Below, in pieces: positions 44,236 through 56,365 of a DNA stretch of 64,000 nt. A program made the position numbers and the translations under genes. The stretch spans positions 248,001 to 312,000 of the forward strand of contig JAHQIW010007200.1 of the NCBI GenBank assembly GCA_019055375.1, read 5' to 3'. The number at the start of each line of letters is the position of its first letter. Positions within the stretch are counted from its first letter, which is position 1. The stretch comes from Parelaphostrongylus tenuis (Eukaryota; Nematoda; Chromadorea; Rhabditida; Metastrongylidae). A model generated the notes under the pieces. That model searched no databases and had not been told where the DNA came from. It saw nothing but the letters and a program-made list of their open reading frames with translations.

Positions 44236-44695
44236 TCAGCTTCTGCATCATCCGTGAGCGGGCGGTTTGTTTCCTCTCCTACATCTGCTTTTGATTTCGG
44301 TCTAACACCATATCCGAATTAGCTAATAGGAAGTTCTGCCGAGGATCCGTAGCCGAAAACCATCATGAAAACGGCATCATGAAGACCTGGAGAAGCAGTT
44401 AAAAGGTTACATCAGGAAACCAAGGATTATCATAAGCACGATGAGCAATATATCATTGGAATATGTGCTAGGGTCCGCTAGTGAAGACGGGCCATCTAAG
44501 TATCTAAGCAAATATAGCAAACAAACCTACGTAGTTGTATCCTTAAGTCCTATATTAATTTCAACGCAACGGCGGAGCAATTGCATGAAGAACGCTAAGA
44601 GTGCAGCGCGTTACAATCACATTGTGGCATTTTCTGATAAAAAAATAGATTTGTGCGGACCTCAGCTCATCTTACATTCGTTTCGGCTTCTCGCG
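44235..44695. other. No recognisable gene
   Basis: Spacer beyond the 3' end of the RTE copy. Nothing can be supported. Confidence 0.3.
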
Positions 44696-44699
44696 ATTG

Positions 44700-46490
44700 T
44701 CGTCCATGGCGGTGATTTCAGTCGAGCTGGCCGCTGGCACGAGTTTCATACCGTGATCTGTAGTGTATCGGCAGGTGCGAATACAACGGGTCCCAATATA
44801 GATATGAATACAGCTGTATAATTCTTCTGGTGAATACGTCCGCCCAACGTTTAGGTGGTCGTCCTTGGGGACGGGTGTATTCTCGTGGCGTCCACTCTAC
44901 AGTTCGTTTCGTCCATCTGTCGTCTGATCTTCTACCTATATGATTAGCCCATCTGTGCTTCGCTATGTGAATTCGTCTGGATCACGATGATGAAATAAAT
45001 CTCTAAGAGCTGAGCTGCGCAGGCCGGCTGCGTGTTGTGAGTGCCGCATAATTTCTCGAAGACATCATTCAAGCACTCTGTAAGTCGTTCGCAGTAGTCT
45101 TGACGTGGTCGAAATGTCAGCTCACGTCTCCTCTGCATATCAGAACAGGACTGTTGAATCGAAAAGGTTAGCGCGTATTCGGGGTCCGTTATTGGGTCGA
45201 TGGCTTCTTACACAGACCCGAAAGTGACCCTCGCTGCTTTTCTTCTGCTGTCGAGTTCCTCCTTCGTATTGTTCTCCATATTCAGTGAACGACCAAGGTA
45301 CACGTATGAGGAGGTCTCCGTAATCAAAGATCCATCCAGTCTGATATGTTCACACTGCACCATTAATTTTGTATGAACTGCGTCTTCATGAGATTTATGC
45401 GTAGTTCGATCTTCTTCCCCGCTTCGTTGACTTCTTGAGCATCGTCTCTGCTTCAGTAGTGCTATTCGAGAATAAGGCAATGTCATCCGCAAAACGAAGG
45501 TTTGATAGAAATTTTCATCGATGCGTATGCCCTTCTCGTCCCAATCAGGTGACTTCATTATCCACTGCAATGCGGCGGTGATCAGCTTTGGCGATATCGT
45601 ACCACCTGTCGAACCTTTTTTAATTGGCTATGATAAGAGTCGATGAATGGGCCGTATTTTCGTGGCACTATTCCGATAGCAGTCTGATGAAGTTCTTATG
45701 TAGGGCAAATCGACTCTTGATCGACAAGCACTGGTAGGATTGCGTTTGTGTCGACGCTATCAAATGTTCTTTCATAGTCGATGAAGTTAAGATTAAGGGC
45801 AGTGTGGTATTCCGAGAGCACTTCGACCTCGACAAGGTGTGGAAATGGTTCCACGCAACAGAATGCCCGTCGGAATCCTGTTGCCCACTGGTTGTATCTC
45901 ATCCAAGCTACAGAAGGATGATCTTCCCAAAAGGTTGTAAAGTATGCTTAACAAGCAGATTGGATGATAGTTGCGAGGAATCCTTCAGTCATCCCTTTTG
46001 TGGATGATGACTGTGCGCGAACGTCCTCCACTGGTCTGAAATTTTTTCCTTTCGATAGTAAGATGTTATATATGCCGAATGAAGCACGTGTAAATTGTGG
46101 CCTTCTGCTCGAAGCAAATCGGAAGAGATATTATCAGGACCCAGAGCCGTGTCTTTTTCCATGCTTTCTATCGCGACTGGAACATCAGAGGACGGAATTC
46201 CAGACGGTTTTTTACGGAGGTCCGAGAGGGGGATGGTGGAACGGAAAAGGTTGATGCAGAATTTTTCCGTTATCAATTCCATATAATGGCGCAAAGTTTT
46301 CGGGATCCCATCTTCGTTCATCAACACTGACAGCGGAACACTGTAATCACACAGATTCCGATGGCACTTCTTCAGACTAAATCTTTCATGTGCTGTTTCT
46401 AACAGTCTCTCCTGTCGGTACCAATATAGATCCTCCTGCAAAGCTGATTTCTCTCTCATTTCTGGCCTAAAAACTTTCTAGCAGTGTTTA
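44700..46490 (-). mobile_element. RTE-type LINE, 5' truncated, inactive
   Basis: On the minus strand, in order: ERFSLKKCHRNLCDYSVPLS, LRHYMELITEKFCINLFRST, SMEKDTALGPDNISSDLLRA and EKISDQWRTF. The next frames give GFRRAFCC, NLNFIDYERTFDSVDTNAIL, LQWIMKS-like MQWIMKSPDWDEKGIRIDEN, TSSYVYLGRSLNMENNTKEE and finally RSDDRWTKRTVEWTPRE and GRPPKRWADVF. This is the reverse transcriptase and C-terminal domain of an RTE-family LINE. Several frame changes separate the blocks, and the catalytic FADD box is not intact. The endonuclease end is absent. It is a different lineage from the copy at 26.6-29.4 kb. Confidence 0.85.
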
Positions 46491-47825
46491 AGAGCGCTCA
46501 GTCTTTCATCAGATATTCACATAAGTATCCTGTTTACCTACACAGCCATCGTTGATTTCTATCAATTATTTTTAGTCACGTATATGAAAAAGACTCAAAT
46601 ACTTCTACATTACGGAACCTCCACTAGTGGGAAAAGTTACAATTGTCCTAGGTAAATTCGTAAGTACCGAGTCATTCATTGTTTCGGTAGACCAAAGTTT
46701 ACGTACAGTTAAGTGTACATTTTGCTCTACCCTGACAACCGAATGCTAACACGTGGATAGTATCCTGAATTGACTGCTGTATCGCGTGTGCAAAGCATGT
46801 GGTCGCACATTTTCTACAAGAGGCAACGATGTTTTAGTTGACAAAAGTGTACAGTTTTTGTGTATACATGCTATTGTGAGAAGCTATTAGAATTTCTACG
46901 CGAGAAGGTTGAACTTTTGAGGCTATTGTAAAAATGTAGTCGTAAAAATTGTGAGAAGTATGTACAAACAATTATATTGAGTACAAGATCTTGAACATAG
47001 GAAATGAGAAATTTTCACTATCTACACAGACGAGAAGTGTTCAAAGAATCTGTCGTCACCCCTATCCCATTGTTTGATGGTCACGGAAGGTGTAGAAGTC
47101 TTGTAATGACCAGATGCAAGAAACCAATGGGCTTAAACGTACTCTTCATCAATGGTTGAGGGTTGTTTGAAAATAAAGAAGTATCTATCACTCTCAAAAT
47201 AATGATGAGTGCTCAAAGAAGGTCTCATCTCACAAAAGTACTCCTCAAGCTCTAAGCCCAATAATTTATTAGCCTCGGCAATCTTAACAATCATTCCTCG
47301 TTGTTTCTTTATGGTAACAAAGTTTTGTAACAAAATTTATTCTGACAGATGACGGTTAGGTAAATTGACCTTTCCAAGTGTCTAAGATGATCAGGTTAGC
47401 AACAGTCAGCAAAACACCTCTATTACTCATAGAGAAAAAAGCTATCAAACCTAGATTCCCAACAAAACAATTTTCACACTTCCAGTTCTTTTATGACTCG
47501 TTCATTTGATTATCTAGGTCGAAACCGTCCGCACAAAAATCACTTAGACTGCGATTGTACCTCCCCATTAGAGTAAGAGTTTTATTCACTTTGCCATATC
47601 GCATGTGATTATTGCGAAGCACTTTTGAAATTGTTGAAAGCCGGCTTAATGATGTCTAGTTACACCAAAAAACCATTAGCTCCACATAAATTCTTTCAAA
47701 AGTCGCAGATTGTAGAGAATATGTTTTCAATTTACAGTTTTGCAATATCGTCGAAGAGAATGTGAAAATGGCAATGGAACTGTTTAGCTTTACCAAGATT
47801 GTCTCTTGTTTCACTTATATAACGA
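46490..47825. other. No recognisable gene
   Basis: AT-rich. A 66-codon ORF at 47133-47333 (-) has no recognised features. Confidence 0.35.
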
Positions 47826-47829
47826 TAGT

Positions 47830-48670
47830 GAAGCTTTCGCTTCAAGTGTTTTTTTTTAAGACCACGCTTAAATTTCAATACGCCAGATAATCATTTTTTG
47901 AGCCACGCATGTGGTCTGTTATCGGTATAGGTAGTGCTGACATAGAGCCCAATACACGCGTTTCGACCTTGACGGTCTCATCAGTCGGGCGGCTACTTTT
48001 CGCTTTTAGCCAGTCCTCTTCGGGCTCTCAGTCTCCTACACTAAGAGTAGACGGCGACGAATACTCTATACTGTAAGTCAAGTGCAATTATCACTGAACA
48101 AACAGCGCTGTACACTCGATTGCTATTGATTAGCATCGTTGATATATCTTTCCTTTCGCTTCGAGTGTTTTCTTAAGACAACGCTCAAATTCAATATGCC
48201 AGATAATCATTTTTTGAGCCACTCATGTGGCTTGTTATACAGGCTAAAGACGAAAGGGTACCACCCGACCGATGAGAATGTCAAGATCGAAGCACTTGTA
48301 TTGGGTTCTATAACTCAGCTCATTTATATGACAGACCACATACATGGCTCAAAAAATGATTATCTGGCATATTGAAGTTTGAGCGTAGTTAAAAAAAAAC
48401 AGAAACGGAAGGTGTAATATACCAACGATACCAGCCAAGAGCAATCGACTGCACAACACTGTGTGTTCAGTGATAATATCACTTTACTTGCGGTGTAAAA
48501 TGTTCTGCTAGTGTGTAAACTGGAGCACTCCACAGAGGATTGGCAATAGACGAGAAAGGGTACCACCCGACTAATGAGACAGTCAAGGTCGAAACACATG
48601 TATCGGGCTATATAAGTCAACCCTATATAATAGACAAGTGCGTGGCTCAGAAAATGACTATCTGGTAGTG
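47830..48670. repeat. Family A cluster with a head-to-tail pair
   Basis: A minus unit (47830-48130) continues through a junction (48105-48160) into a tail. It is followed by two plus units in direct tandem (about 48240-48415 and 48420-48665) joined by the same tail-to-head junction (48385-48440). The CUGANGA positions of the two plus units are 48269 and 48571, a period of 302 nt. Both plus cores carry one substitution (CCGAUGA, CUAAUGA). Confidence 0.88.
47947..47990 (-). ncRNA. Hammerhead ribozyme candidate, family A
   Basis: Minus strand: GCCCGA, CUGAUGA, stem II GACC/GGUC with a GUCAA loop, GAA, ACGCGUGU, A, UUGGGC. All core bases are present. Stem I is six pairs including one G-U. Stem III can form with AC/GU and a four-base loop. 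The GUA cleavage triplet is kept. Confidence 0.7.
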
Positions 48671-49345
48671 AAGTTTTTTTAGCGGTTTTAGGAAAAGTTA
48701 AAATGGTAGATCAAACGAGTGAGCTGGGTGACTTGAATACATTAGCTGTGGGATCGAGCAAATTAGGCCACGGAGGTCTCATCCCATTCCATGAATCTAT
48801 AGCGTTTCGTGACGATTGAAATGCTTTGCAGTCTTTTCCCCATTACTACCTATTTTGTGTTAACTTTCGAGCAATCATGAAAACAGCCTTTTATTACTTC
48901 AAGACATTTTGGTGCTCTGTTCACAATCTTTTCTAGACTAATCTATGATCGCCGTATCATGTAAACTTCACTGCATTGTGGAAGCTCAGATTATACAACT
49001 TTAATGCAGCAGCCACCCACATGAAACGGACAAATCTTTTCTTTTGATAACTCTTGTTCTTGATATGGAGCCTCATTGTGAAAGAAAGTGAAAAATGAGG
49101 TTAAAAGTCTAGGAAACTAATATATTAGCATGGTATTCTGAAATTGTTGGTGAGAACATTTTTTACTGATGAGTTTTGCTTCAAAGTCCCACGGTTGACT
49201 ATCTATCAGCTTAGGCATAGCTTAAATAATGAGTAATTCCTTATGCTACACCGTTCCAAGGTATTATTGATATAATTTGTTGATTATTACTGAAGCAATA
49301 CAGCAATGCAGTTAGTACTGCAGCATGAATATTACATTAATCGTG
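48670..49345. other. No recognisable gene
   Basis: AT-rich spacer. Nothing can be supported. Confidence 0.35.
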
Positions 49346-49347
49346 GT

Positions 49348-49382
49348 GGCTAACGTTTCGGCGGATCGCCTTCTTCAGAGAA
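49348..49382 (-). ncRNA. Minimal hammerhead-like motif, Penelope type
   Basis: Minus strand: CUGAAGA intact, A, GGCG/CGCC with an AUC loop, GAAACGUU, AGCC. The 5' half of stem I is degraded. It lies downstream of the Penelope C-terminal fragment at 49620-49800, as expected for a terminal repeat. Confidence 0.5.
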
Positions 49383-49619
49383 TGGAAAGATCACATTGAT
49401 CCACAGTCCAACAAGCGAAGACCTCCATAACCTCAGTGAAAAACATATAAAATGAATTTTGGATCGAATAGTAAAGGCCTCTTTTTGAAGCAGTCACCGT
49501 TTCAATGTTTTAAGTCTGTCAATTATTCATTGAAGATCAGCCGCTTAGGGTCAGTGCATCAATAGGTTGTGCCTAACTCAGGCCTGGAAGATCAGCCTGA
49601 GGTATGATGTAAAGTGATG

Positions 49620-49800
49620 TGTGATTACAAAACACTCCTTGTTTTCGTTCATTTTCGGACCTTTGCTATGTAACCAAAAGGATCCTAAAATTTTACGCAC
49701 AGATGTTTTGATTTCTGTGCGAGGATCGTGAATTTGACGCCAACATTACTCCTAGATGTTTTTGGCCCCTATGCGTGCCTAGGGCGGTTTTTGCTTTATA
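49620..49800 (-). mobile_element. Penelope-like element, C-terminal fragment
   Basis: Minus-strand frames read ALGTHRGQKHLG, GVKFTILAQKSKH and then RKILGSFWLHSKGPKMNENK. These correspond to PLGTHR, VVVKILAHEPK and the R(K/R)TLEA(F/S)W..(N/K)PKMN stretch of the copy at 27.35-28.24 kb. Only the region beyond the GIY-YIG core is kept. Confidence 0.65.
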
Positions 49801-51412
49801 ATGAAATTGAACTTAAATTACTTTGATTTACATAACCACTTTTATTTGAGGCACTCACTAAAATCGAAGTCTACAACAAAAACTGTATTAACTATATAAG
49901 AATGCTGAGTACCTGTTCATGTTTATTACGGCTGATTTGAAGTGGACTGACATAATTAGAAAAACAGCACAATTTGATTGGATGGTGATGATTTTGAAGT
50001 TAAACTAATTAATATGTATCATCTCATTGTGACTATTTCATAGACCTCACATATAGGATTTTGAAAATAAGCATTGGAGTTTGATGCCAGCTATAAACGA
50101 CGAATGAATGTTAGAGTAAATGATAAATGCAAAAAGATTGAAGTTGGAAATGATTTAGCAATGCATGAGATCTCGCGCTGCATGGTTTACGCAGCATATT
50201 TGAAAATGCTAAAAAGAGGAGGTTTTTCATTCAACATGATAGGCACTTCAATTCGAATTCAAATTCAAACGACGAATTCAAACGCTTGCAGATAGGAAGA
50301 GATGTTCCACATTCCACATTGTATCGGTCGCCGTTCTAATTCCGCCTCTCAGTGATCAACAACACTTCTACCTCTTTGGAGTGGAAAAATTCGTTATCGA
50401 CTTGCATGCGTGAATAACGACGATGATTTATTGTTTTGGCAAGGAACCACAAGGCACCTCGTATTCTGAACATACTCTCACTCACCATTGCATATAGATA
50501 TCTAGTGCTTGGCACCTTTCCCCGGATCATCGTCGAACCCGCTATCCTTTTAATGAACAATCAAAATGCTTCAAAAAAATGCTCATTTCTTCATACTATC
50601 AATTAATGATATGATGTCTGTTACAAGTATATCCTGAGCTTGGTGGATGTTTTCACTGTGATCGGTGGATCTCGATTTTGACGACGAATTAAAAAAAGTA
50701 ATCTTGTCTCAATGTAGTACTGAGTGATATGAATGCTAAAATAGCATGAAATACCATAACCTTCTATAGAAGTACGAAACTACGCTATAAGTGCATTAGA
50801 TAAATGACGACACTCAAAGTTGCTGAACTTTAGAAGGAGAAGGGCAAGTACATCCGACGCGCATGCTTCGAACGCTTCATCGATGAGGGAATATGTTCGC
50901 AAACTTGCACTTTCGAGCTGTTCAGCCCCCCAGAAATCTTCTTCTCTAGGTTTCCTTCGTCGATAAAGATGAGAACGACCAAAAATTAGGACTAATCGCT
51001 CTTGTAGGAATATTATCGACTACTAAAAATTGTAAAGACATGGAAGGTATCGTATTCTGTCCTTCAACATTGTTCGATAATTAACAGTCCTATTCATAGC
51101 CCTAGCAGCACTTGCCAGTATTGTTGAGGCTCTTTTTCAAACAATTTCAAGTGTTGACCTCAGAAAGGACCACCAACAACAGAGTCATTTTACGTTCTCA
51201 CCGTTGTTTGAATGCTTTACGTACATGGGCATAATAACATGAAATCTATGGAAATCAGCAAGAAAAAGCGTGCACTGCAAGCTGACAATATAGAGCAGCT
51301 AAGATTCCATTGTATGACGTTACACACGTAAACATACACATTGCCAAAAATTGTTCTGTTCCAACACGACTTGAGTTGCGCTGACGTCAATTCTCTGCTG
51401 GACTTATACCTT
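49800..51412. other. No recognisable gene
   Basis: AT-rich. ORFs at 50074-50295 (+) and 50336-50560 (-) lack recognised domains. Confidence 0.35.
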
Positions 51413-51458
51413 AAATATAAATATATATATATATATATTATATATATATATATATACA
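51413..51458. repeat. TA microsatellite
   Basis: An almost pure (TA)n run of about 40 bases with one central interruption. Confidence 0.95.
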
Positions 51459-51459
51459 T

Positions 51460-54255
51460 GAGTACGGTACTGACCTGTCTGCGAAATCCTGTTTGTTCTC
51501 ATTCTCGTCCTTTATTCGGTGTTCTGCCAAACCTGTTTTCGAAGGACTAGAGTGAAGGGCGTTCACAGGCGTCAGACAGGAAGTGGTTAGGGTGGTAGAT
51601 GTCGATGTCATGCATTTCGCTTTACGAACAACGGTTCAGTCTTGCTGGTTCTTCGTCGGTTTGAAAACCTTGCATTTTGACATATAACGTTTGAAGGGTG
51701 GAGTCATTATGTTGATAAAATTTGCGGGAGACTCTACAAGTCTTATAGTGCTTGACCAGGAGCTGTGCTATTTTTCGCAGGTGAAATTTTTTTTGCAAGT
51801 GGTGCTTTTTCCATCGAATTAAACTGGCTGTCATAACGATCATCTATACCACAACACTGATCAGCTACCATTAACCCGGGTCAACGTGACTACGAAGAAC
51901 GCGAAGAAGCTGAATTGCTAGCCGATCAAACGTAACTTTTATATTTCCCGTGTTGGCACAATTCTAAATCGCCAACGACAAGTTGAAGCGGCGATCTATG
52001 CGACTATCCTGTCTTTGATGCAACAATAATTGCTCAACTTTTCTCGATCTCTCATGATTTTTCTTTCATGACTGTTTCGAGACACTCACTGTATATGTAG
52101 CAAGCCTTTCTGCAAACTGTCCAGCAGTATGGCATATAACTCATCATAAAGAATCTGTCAATCCAACTCGTAGTAATAGAGGTTCATTGGCCAACTCTCC
52201 CATCTGAGGATCAAGTTCACCACGATAAAACTCTAGTTTTAAGCCATAATGTACATTCATCAACACTTTCTCGGCACGAAACGCCAGTGTTCCAAGGCCT
52301 TGTGCTGTATATCGAGACCAAATTTGAACCTGCAGAAGCTAGTTAATGATATTTACGTCGTGACCCTTAAATACATAACGATTGGCATTTGTCAAAATAG
52401 AGTTTATATGACCTGAAATTGTGCGAGGCGGAAATGATGAATTGGTATTTGCAGCGAGTTTGATAGCAGACGAAAAAAAGGCTATCACCGTAACGCATTT
52501 GAAATGAATTTTCACTTGAAGCATTTATTTCCGGAAAATCAAACAGACACCCAGTAAAGGATGTTATTCTTCATGGATAGATTGCTCCGACTAAGGCACA
52601 TCTTGTGAGGGAGTGAGACTCGTCATAAACGTCGTAAAAAATTCTTTCCACGTACCCGTATCAAGTCTTAATATTTTCTTAACCTATTTGCGTACAAGTT
52701 CAGGTAGTGATAAAAATGCTTACAAAGGAAAAGACAAAGCGACACTGCAATATTGTATCCTTAAGAACACCACATCTAGTTTGCGTATGTAGAGCAAATT
52801 GTCGAAAAATTCACTACGAGTAAAAAAAAGGTGATGGAGGCCTTGTTGAGGAGAATTGCTGTACACCTCGAACGGCAGATATCAGAAATATTTTTCTACG
52901 TGCATCACAATTAGGTGTGTAACGTAAAACACTGACTGTATCCCAAATTATGAGCCGAGTAAATGGTGAATGAAGAAGTAGCGCCTACTAAAAAGCGAAA
53001 CAAAGTGCGGCTCCTGATTATGTAAGAGCATTATTTGTATAAACGACAATTGTGGATGAAAAGACCTATTTATGGAGAAAGCACAAACGCGAGCTCATTC
53101 AAGTGTTTGAGTAAGCTGTTTTCCGTATTTATCAAAGCTGCTTTATTGTCAACAATACATGAAATCAACAATATCAATTACAAATCCGATCGCAAAAAAT
53201 GAAAATAAGTTCTAAAAGTATTTACAAGGTTAATGGAAAACTATTTGCTGTTTTCCCCATGCTTGTAATGCGCCATTTGATTTTAGAATATGTTCTTGAA
53301 CAAATTTTTACGTTAAGCATCATTTTGCGGCGCATTTTTCGCTTTACCTTTAATTGCTAATGGCATACTACTTTTATTTTCCATTTATTTATTTCAGACT
53401 ATGGAAAGGTCTGCGAAAGTGATTGAGGTTCTAGATCGTGACTTGAAAATGATCGTAAAGCTGAAGAGCAAGTCGTAACATTAACAACGCATCTGGCTTA
53501 GGAACTGCCAACGAACGCACTACACTGTGGTCATTTCAGAAGTTTTGTATGAAGCCCATTTTAACGCTGTATATACGGCATTCGCTCTGGTACCCACGTC
53601 ATCAGAACCTATGGCAGAAGCAATCATCTAAGTCAATCCTATTGACTAAGCGAAATGTTGCAGAAGAGCTCAGCATTGACCAATTAAAAATTCTAGCCAT
53701 TGCAAATAAATTGCAAAAGTGATTACGGTTCTAGCCATGCATGTGATATTCTAATGTTCGTCCGTGGTTTCACTGTGGTGGTCCGACCCAACAGCAGCTT
53801 TTGACACGCAATATATTGCTGGCGATATGTTCTGAATGAATAAACCACTTGAAATCTACATTGAAGTAAAGTTTTAATATACAGAGCATTCTCAACACTA
53901 TAGAGAGTGCTGGTGTAACAAAATCATTTTTTCTATACCGTTGTGCACGCCTTTTTTTACATGTGCATTCCACTTGTGCCCACGAATTCTGCAAGTCTTT
54001 GGTTGGCAACGGAGTGACCACAATTTTAGACACTGCGCCTTTACATTTTTCATTGTTTTTAGTTCCACTTTTTGATTAAACGATCTCCTAGTTTGAAATA
54101 CTTCAAAAACCTCTAAACTACCTATATCACATATTTCGCATATTTCGTCTTTGTGATGCACTTTTGAAGACTCGTTGTTATCATCATCGCATAACCAATA
54201 TACGATTTAGAAAGGTAGTAGCAACACTGCAAACTTCGTAAAGCAAACCGCTCAG
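51460..54255. other. Long stretch without recognisable gene
   Basis: AT-rich throughout. Two overlapping minus-strand ORFs at 53770-54161 are cysteine- and lysine-rich but match nothing I know. No shared repeat was recognised. Confidence 0.35.
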
Positions 54256-54445
54256 TCATGGAACCACGTAACCATGTCTTTTTTGAAGACTGGTTGCTAA
54301 ATAGAAAAACTCGACTTCAGAAGGGAGTTGAACTAGCGTTTCACCCTTCTCGGGAAGGCGTGCTACCACCACACCACTAAAACAGCCTTTTTGACACCGC
54401 TCTATCTTTGATATATTGCTATCATAACTATGACCACGACCTGCT
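54256..54445 (-). mobile_element. tRNA-derived SINE, family E-related
   Basis: Minus strand: a GCTCTAT..GCAGGTCGTGG-type head comparable to family E. A tRNA-like AGTGGTGTGGTGGTAGCACG and CTTCCCGAGAAGGG arm follow, then a B-box-like AGTTCAACTCCC and a GTCGAGTTTTTCTAT end. Confidence 0.5.
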
Positions 54446-54708
54446 GCTAACAGGCTTGGCTGAGTGGTTCTAATCCGTTTGGTAGCACAGAATTTCAAGC
54501 CCATACCCTACGCTCAACAAGAAGTTTTCATAGAAAGCGGTAAAACTTATTCAGAAACATGACTTTAAAACTAATGCTGTAAGTAGCCGAATTTCCCAAA
54601 AAACCTTTTCATGACTAGTACTCGAAATTTCTAGTATTTACTGCTTTTTTTTCGCAGTGTTAATATGTATCATTTATATCTAAGAGAACTGAGTGGTGAT
54701 CAAAAACA

Positions 54709-54788
54709 CGGCCTCAGCCGGTAATCGAGCCGGCGTTTCATCCTATCCAGATTGGATGGGGCGCAGGTTCGATTCCCGCCCGAGGCCG
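54709..54788 (+). mobile_element. tRNA-like sequence, SINE head or tRNA pseudogene
   Basis: A seven-pair acceptor stem (CGGCCTC/GAGGCCG), a possible five-pair D-arm (GCCGG/CCGGC), a consensus B-box GGTTCGATTCC and a T-stem with one mismatch. The anticodon arm CATCC/GGATG encloses a ten-base loop, which a functional tRNA would not have. The downstream TATTTTTGCTCAC resembles the end of the SINE at 55.7 kb. Confidence 0.55.
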
Positions 54789-54789
54789 T

Positions 54790-55655
54790 ATTTTTGCTCA
54801 CCTTTTTATAACATTGAAGAATTAAAAATGAAATTGAGCTTTCACTGGGAGTAGGAAAAACACATCAACACGTAAAGGGAATCCTCAAGTGTCACAGTCT
54901 GGTGTTTAATTCGAAATTTCTTCTAAAGCAGAGAAACAAAACTCATCAAATAGACCTCACTTAGGCGCCATCGATCGATGCTAGCGCCGATCCATCCCTA
55001 GCCCCTCACCCAACACCCGCGAATTGGCCAAAGAACACTTGATTGCACACGTGAATCAATATTATTATCAAAGTTGTGTTGCAGAGAAATGGTCATTCTA
55101 GGAGATGAGCACAGCGGTTGAATTGGTAGATTCTACGTCATCAAATGATTACTTATAGGGCAGAGAAATAGCTCTGTATTGTGAGATGCAAGCACGTGTG
55201 AAACATAACTATATTTCAAAATTCTCAGCGTTATAAAAGAATTTTGTCAAAAAACTAACCACGTAGAGCGCCAGCTTGTGATTCGAGCTTTGGATTTATT
55301 ACTAACAATCATTATGAAAACTTGTTGCCCAGCGTAGAGTATTGGCTTGAATATTTGTGCTACCAGCGGAAAACTGCCGGCCGGATACTAATATATCGCA
55401 TTAAAATAAATTAAGTTGGCAGCCCTTGTGCTTACATAATTGACAAGATATCCAGTAGGGCAAAGCACTAAGAAAGACCTCTAAAATCATTAAAAAAGCA
55501 GTAATAAGCAGTAGAACCTAAGAAAACATGAAAATTATATTAGCACTATGGCTGTCACCTTGACTGGGCTTAGTGCGACGTGCGCATACCCGCTAGACTT
55601 TTTACAGATTGGTGGCTGATACCTGCAATAGGAGCATATTGAGGGAAGATTGTGG
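54790..55655. other. No recognisable gene
   Basis: Spacer between SINE copies. The AAGTTGGCAGCCCTTGTG segment near 55410-55430 matches part of the GC-rich block at 37.7 kb. Confidence 0.35.
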
Positions 55656-55657
55656 CA

Positions 55658-55745
55658 AAGCGGTGGTCTAGATGGTGTAATGACACCGGTATGGCTGTAA
55701 CGCGGGTTCAACTCCCGTCTGAGGTTGAGTTTTTGCTATCACTCA
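55658..55745 (+). mobile_element. tRNA-derived SINE head
   Basis: GGTCTAGATGGTGTAATGAC with a perfect T-arm GCGGG TTCAACT CCCGT and B-box GGGTTCAACTCC, then a GAGTTTTTGCTATCACTC end like that at 54.79 kb. The acceptor stem is not paired. Confidence 0.55.
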
Positions 55746-55749
55746 ATTC

Positions 55750-56360
55750 TCTTAGGTGTATTCAAAACAACACATCACTGCGAAAAAAGGCAGCAAGTAC
55801 GTAACAAGTTTTGGGAATCGCATAAACACAAAGACATTTTTTCTCCTTTTTGCTCGCTCTTTCATGATGTGTACAGCCTTCGTGGTCCCAGACTACGAAT
55901 GTGCACGGTGTAAAAAGTCTTCTTATATGGTGCAATACGCATTCTTTTGTGCGTAAAATCTGCATCGCCTCTGAAGACGTTGATGTCTTATTTTGCATTT
56001 TTCACTCTCTCTTTTCGTGCTGTTTCCATTTATGTCTTTTGCGTCATACATTTTTCTCTGTCCTTCAACTTCCTTCTTAATGAGCTCCTTCGTTCATGAC
56101 ACTATAGGGTGTCGCACATTCATTAGTGGTCTATGTAATGAATTCTTTCAGTGCTGTCTTAATTTTTTCGTGTTCTCCTATACGAAGAAACGCTCTTTCA
56201 TCTTTGCATGATAGGTGGTGATGAAGTTCTTACAAAACTTTCGCAGCGCTCTCAAGAACTATGAATCGTGTAAATTCTGGTCACTTAGGAGACCATTGGT
56301 CAAATGGGAACTTTTCTAAGGTCTACACGTTTCTTCGTGATTTGTGAATATGGACCATCA
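55750..56360. other. Region downstream of chemoreceptor 3
   Basis: Mutually overlapping ORFs on both strands (55725-56211) have no recognised domains. Confidence 0.3.
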
Positions 56361-56365
56361 AAAAA

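Noticed and set aside
44441..44821. 126-codon plus-strand gene
   Set aside because: It largely lies opposite the 3' end of the RTE copy and has no domain of its own.
50074..50295. Lysine-rich small gene
   Set aside because: Composition fits AT-rich background; no homology recognised and no splice signals.
54709..54788. Functional tRNA gene
   Set aside because: The acceptor stem and B-box are good, but the anticodon arm has a ten-base loop, and the 3' flank matches other SINE copies.
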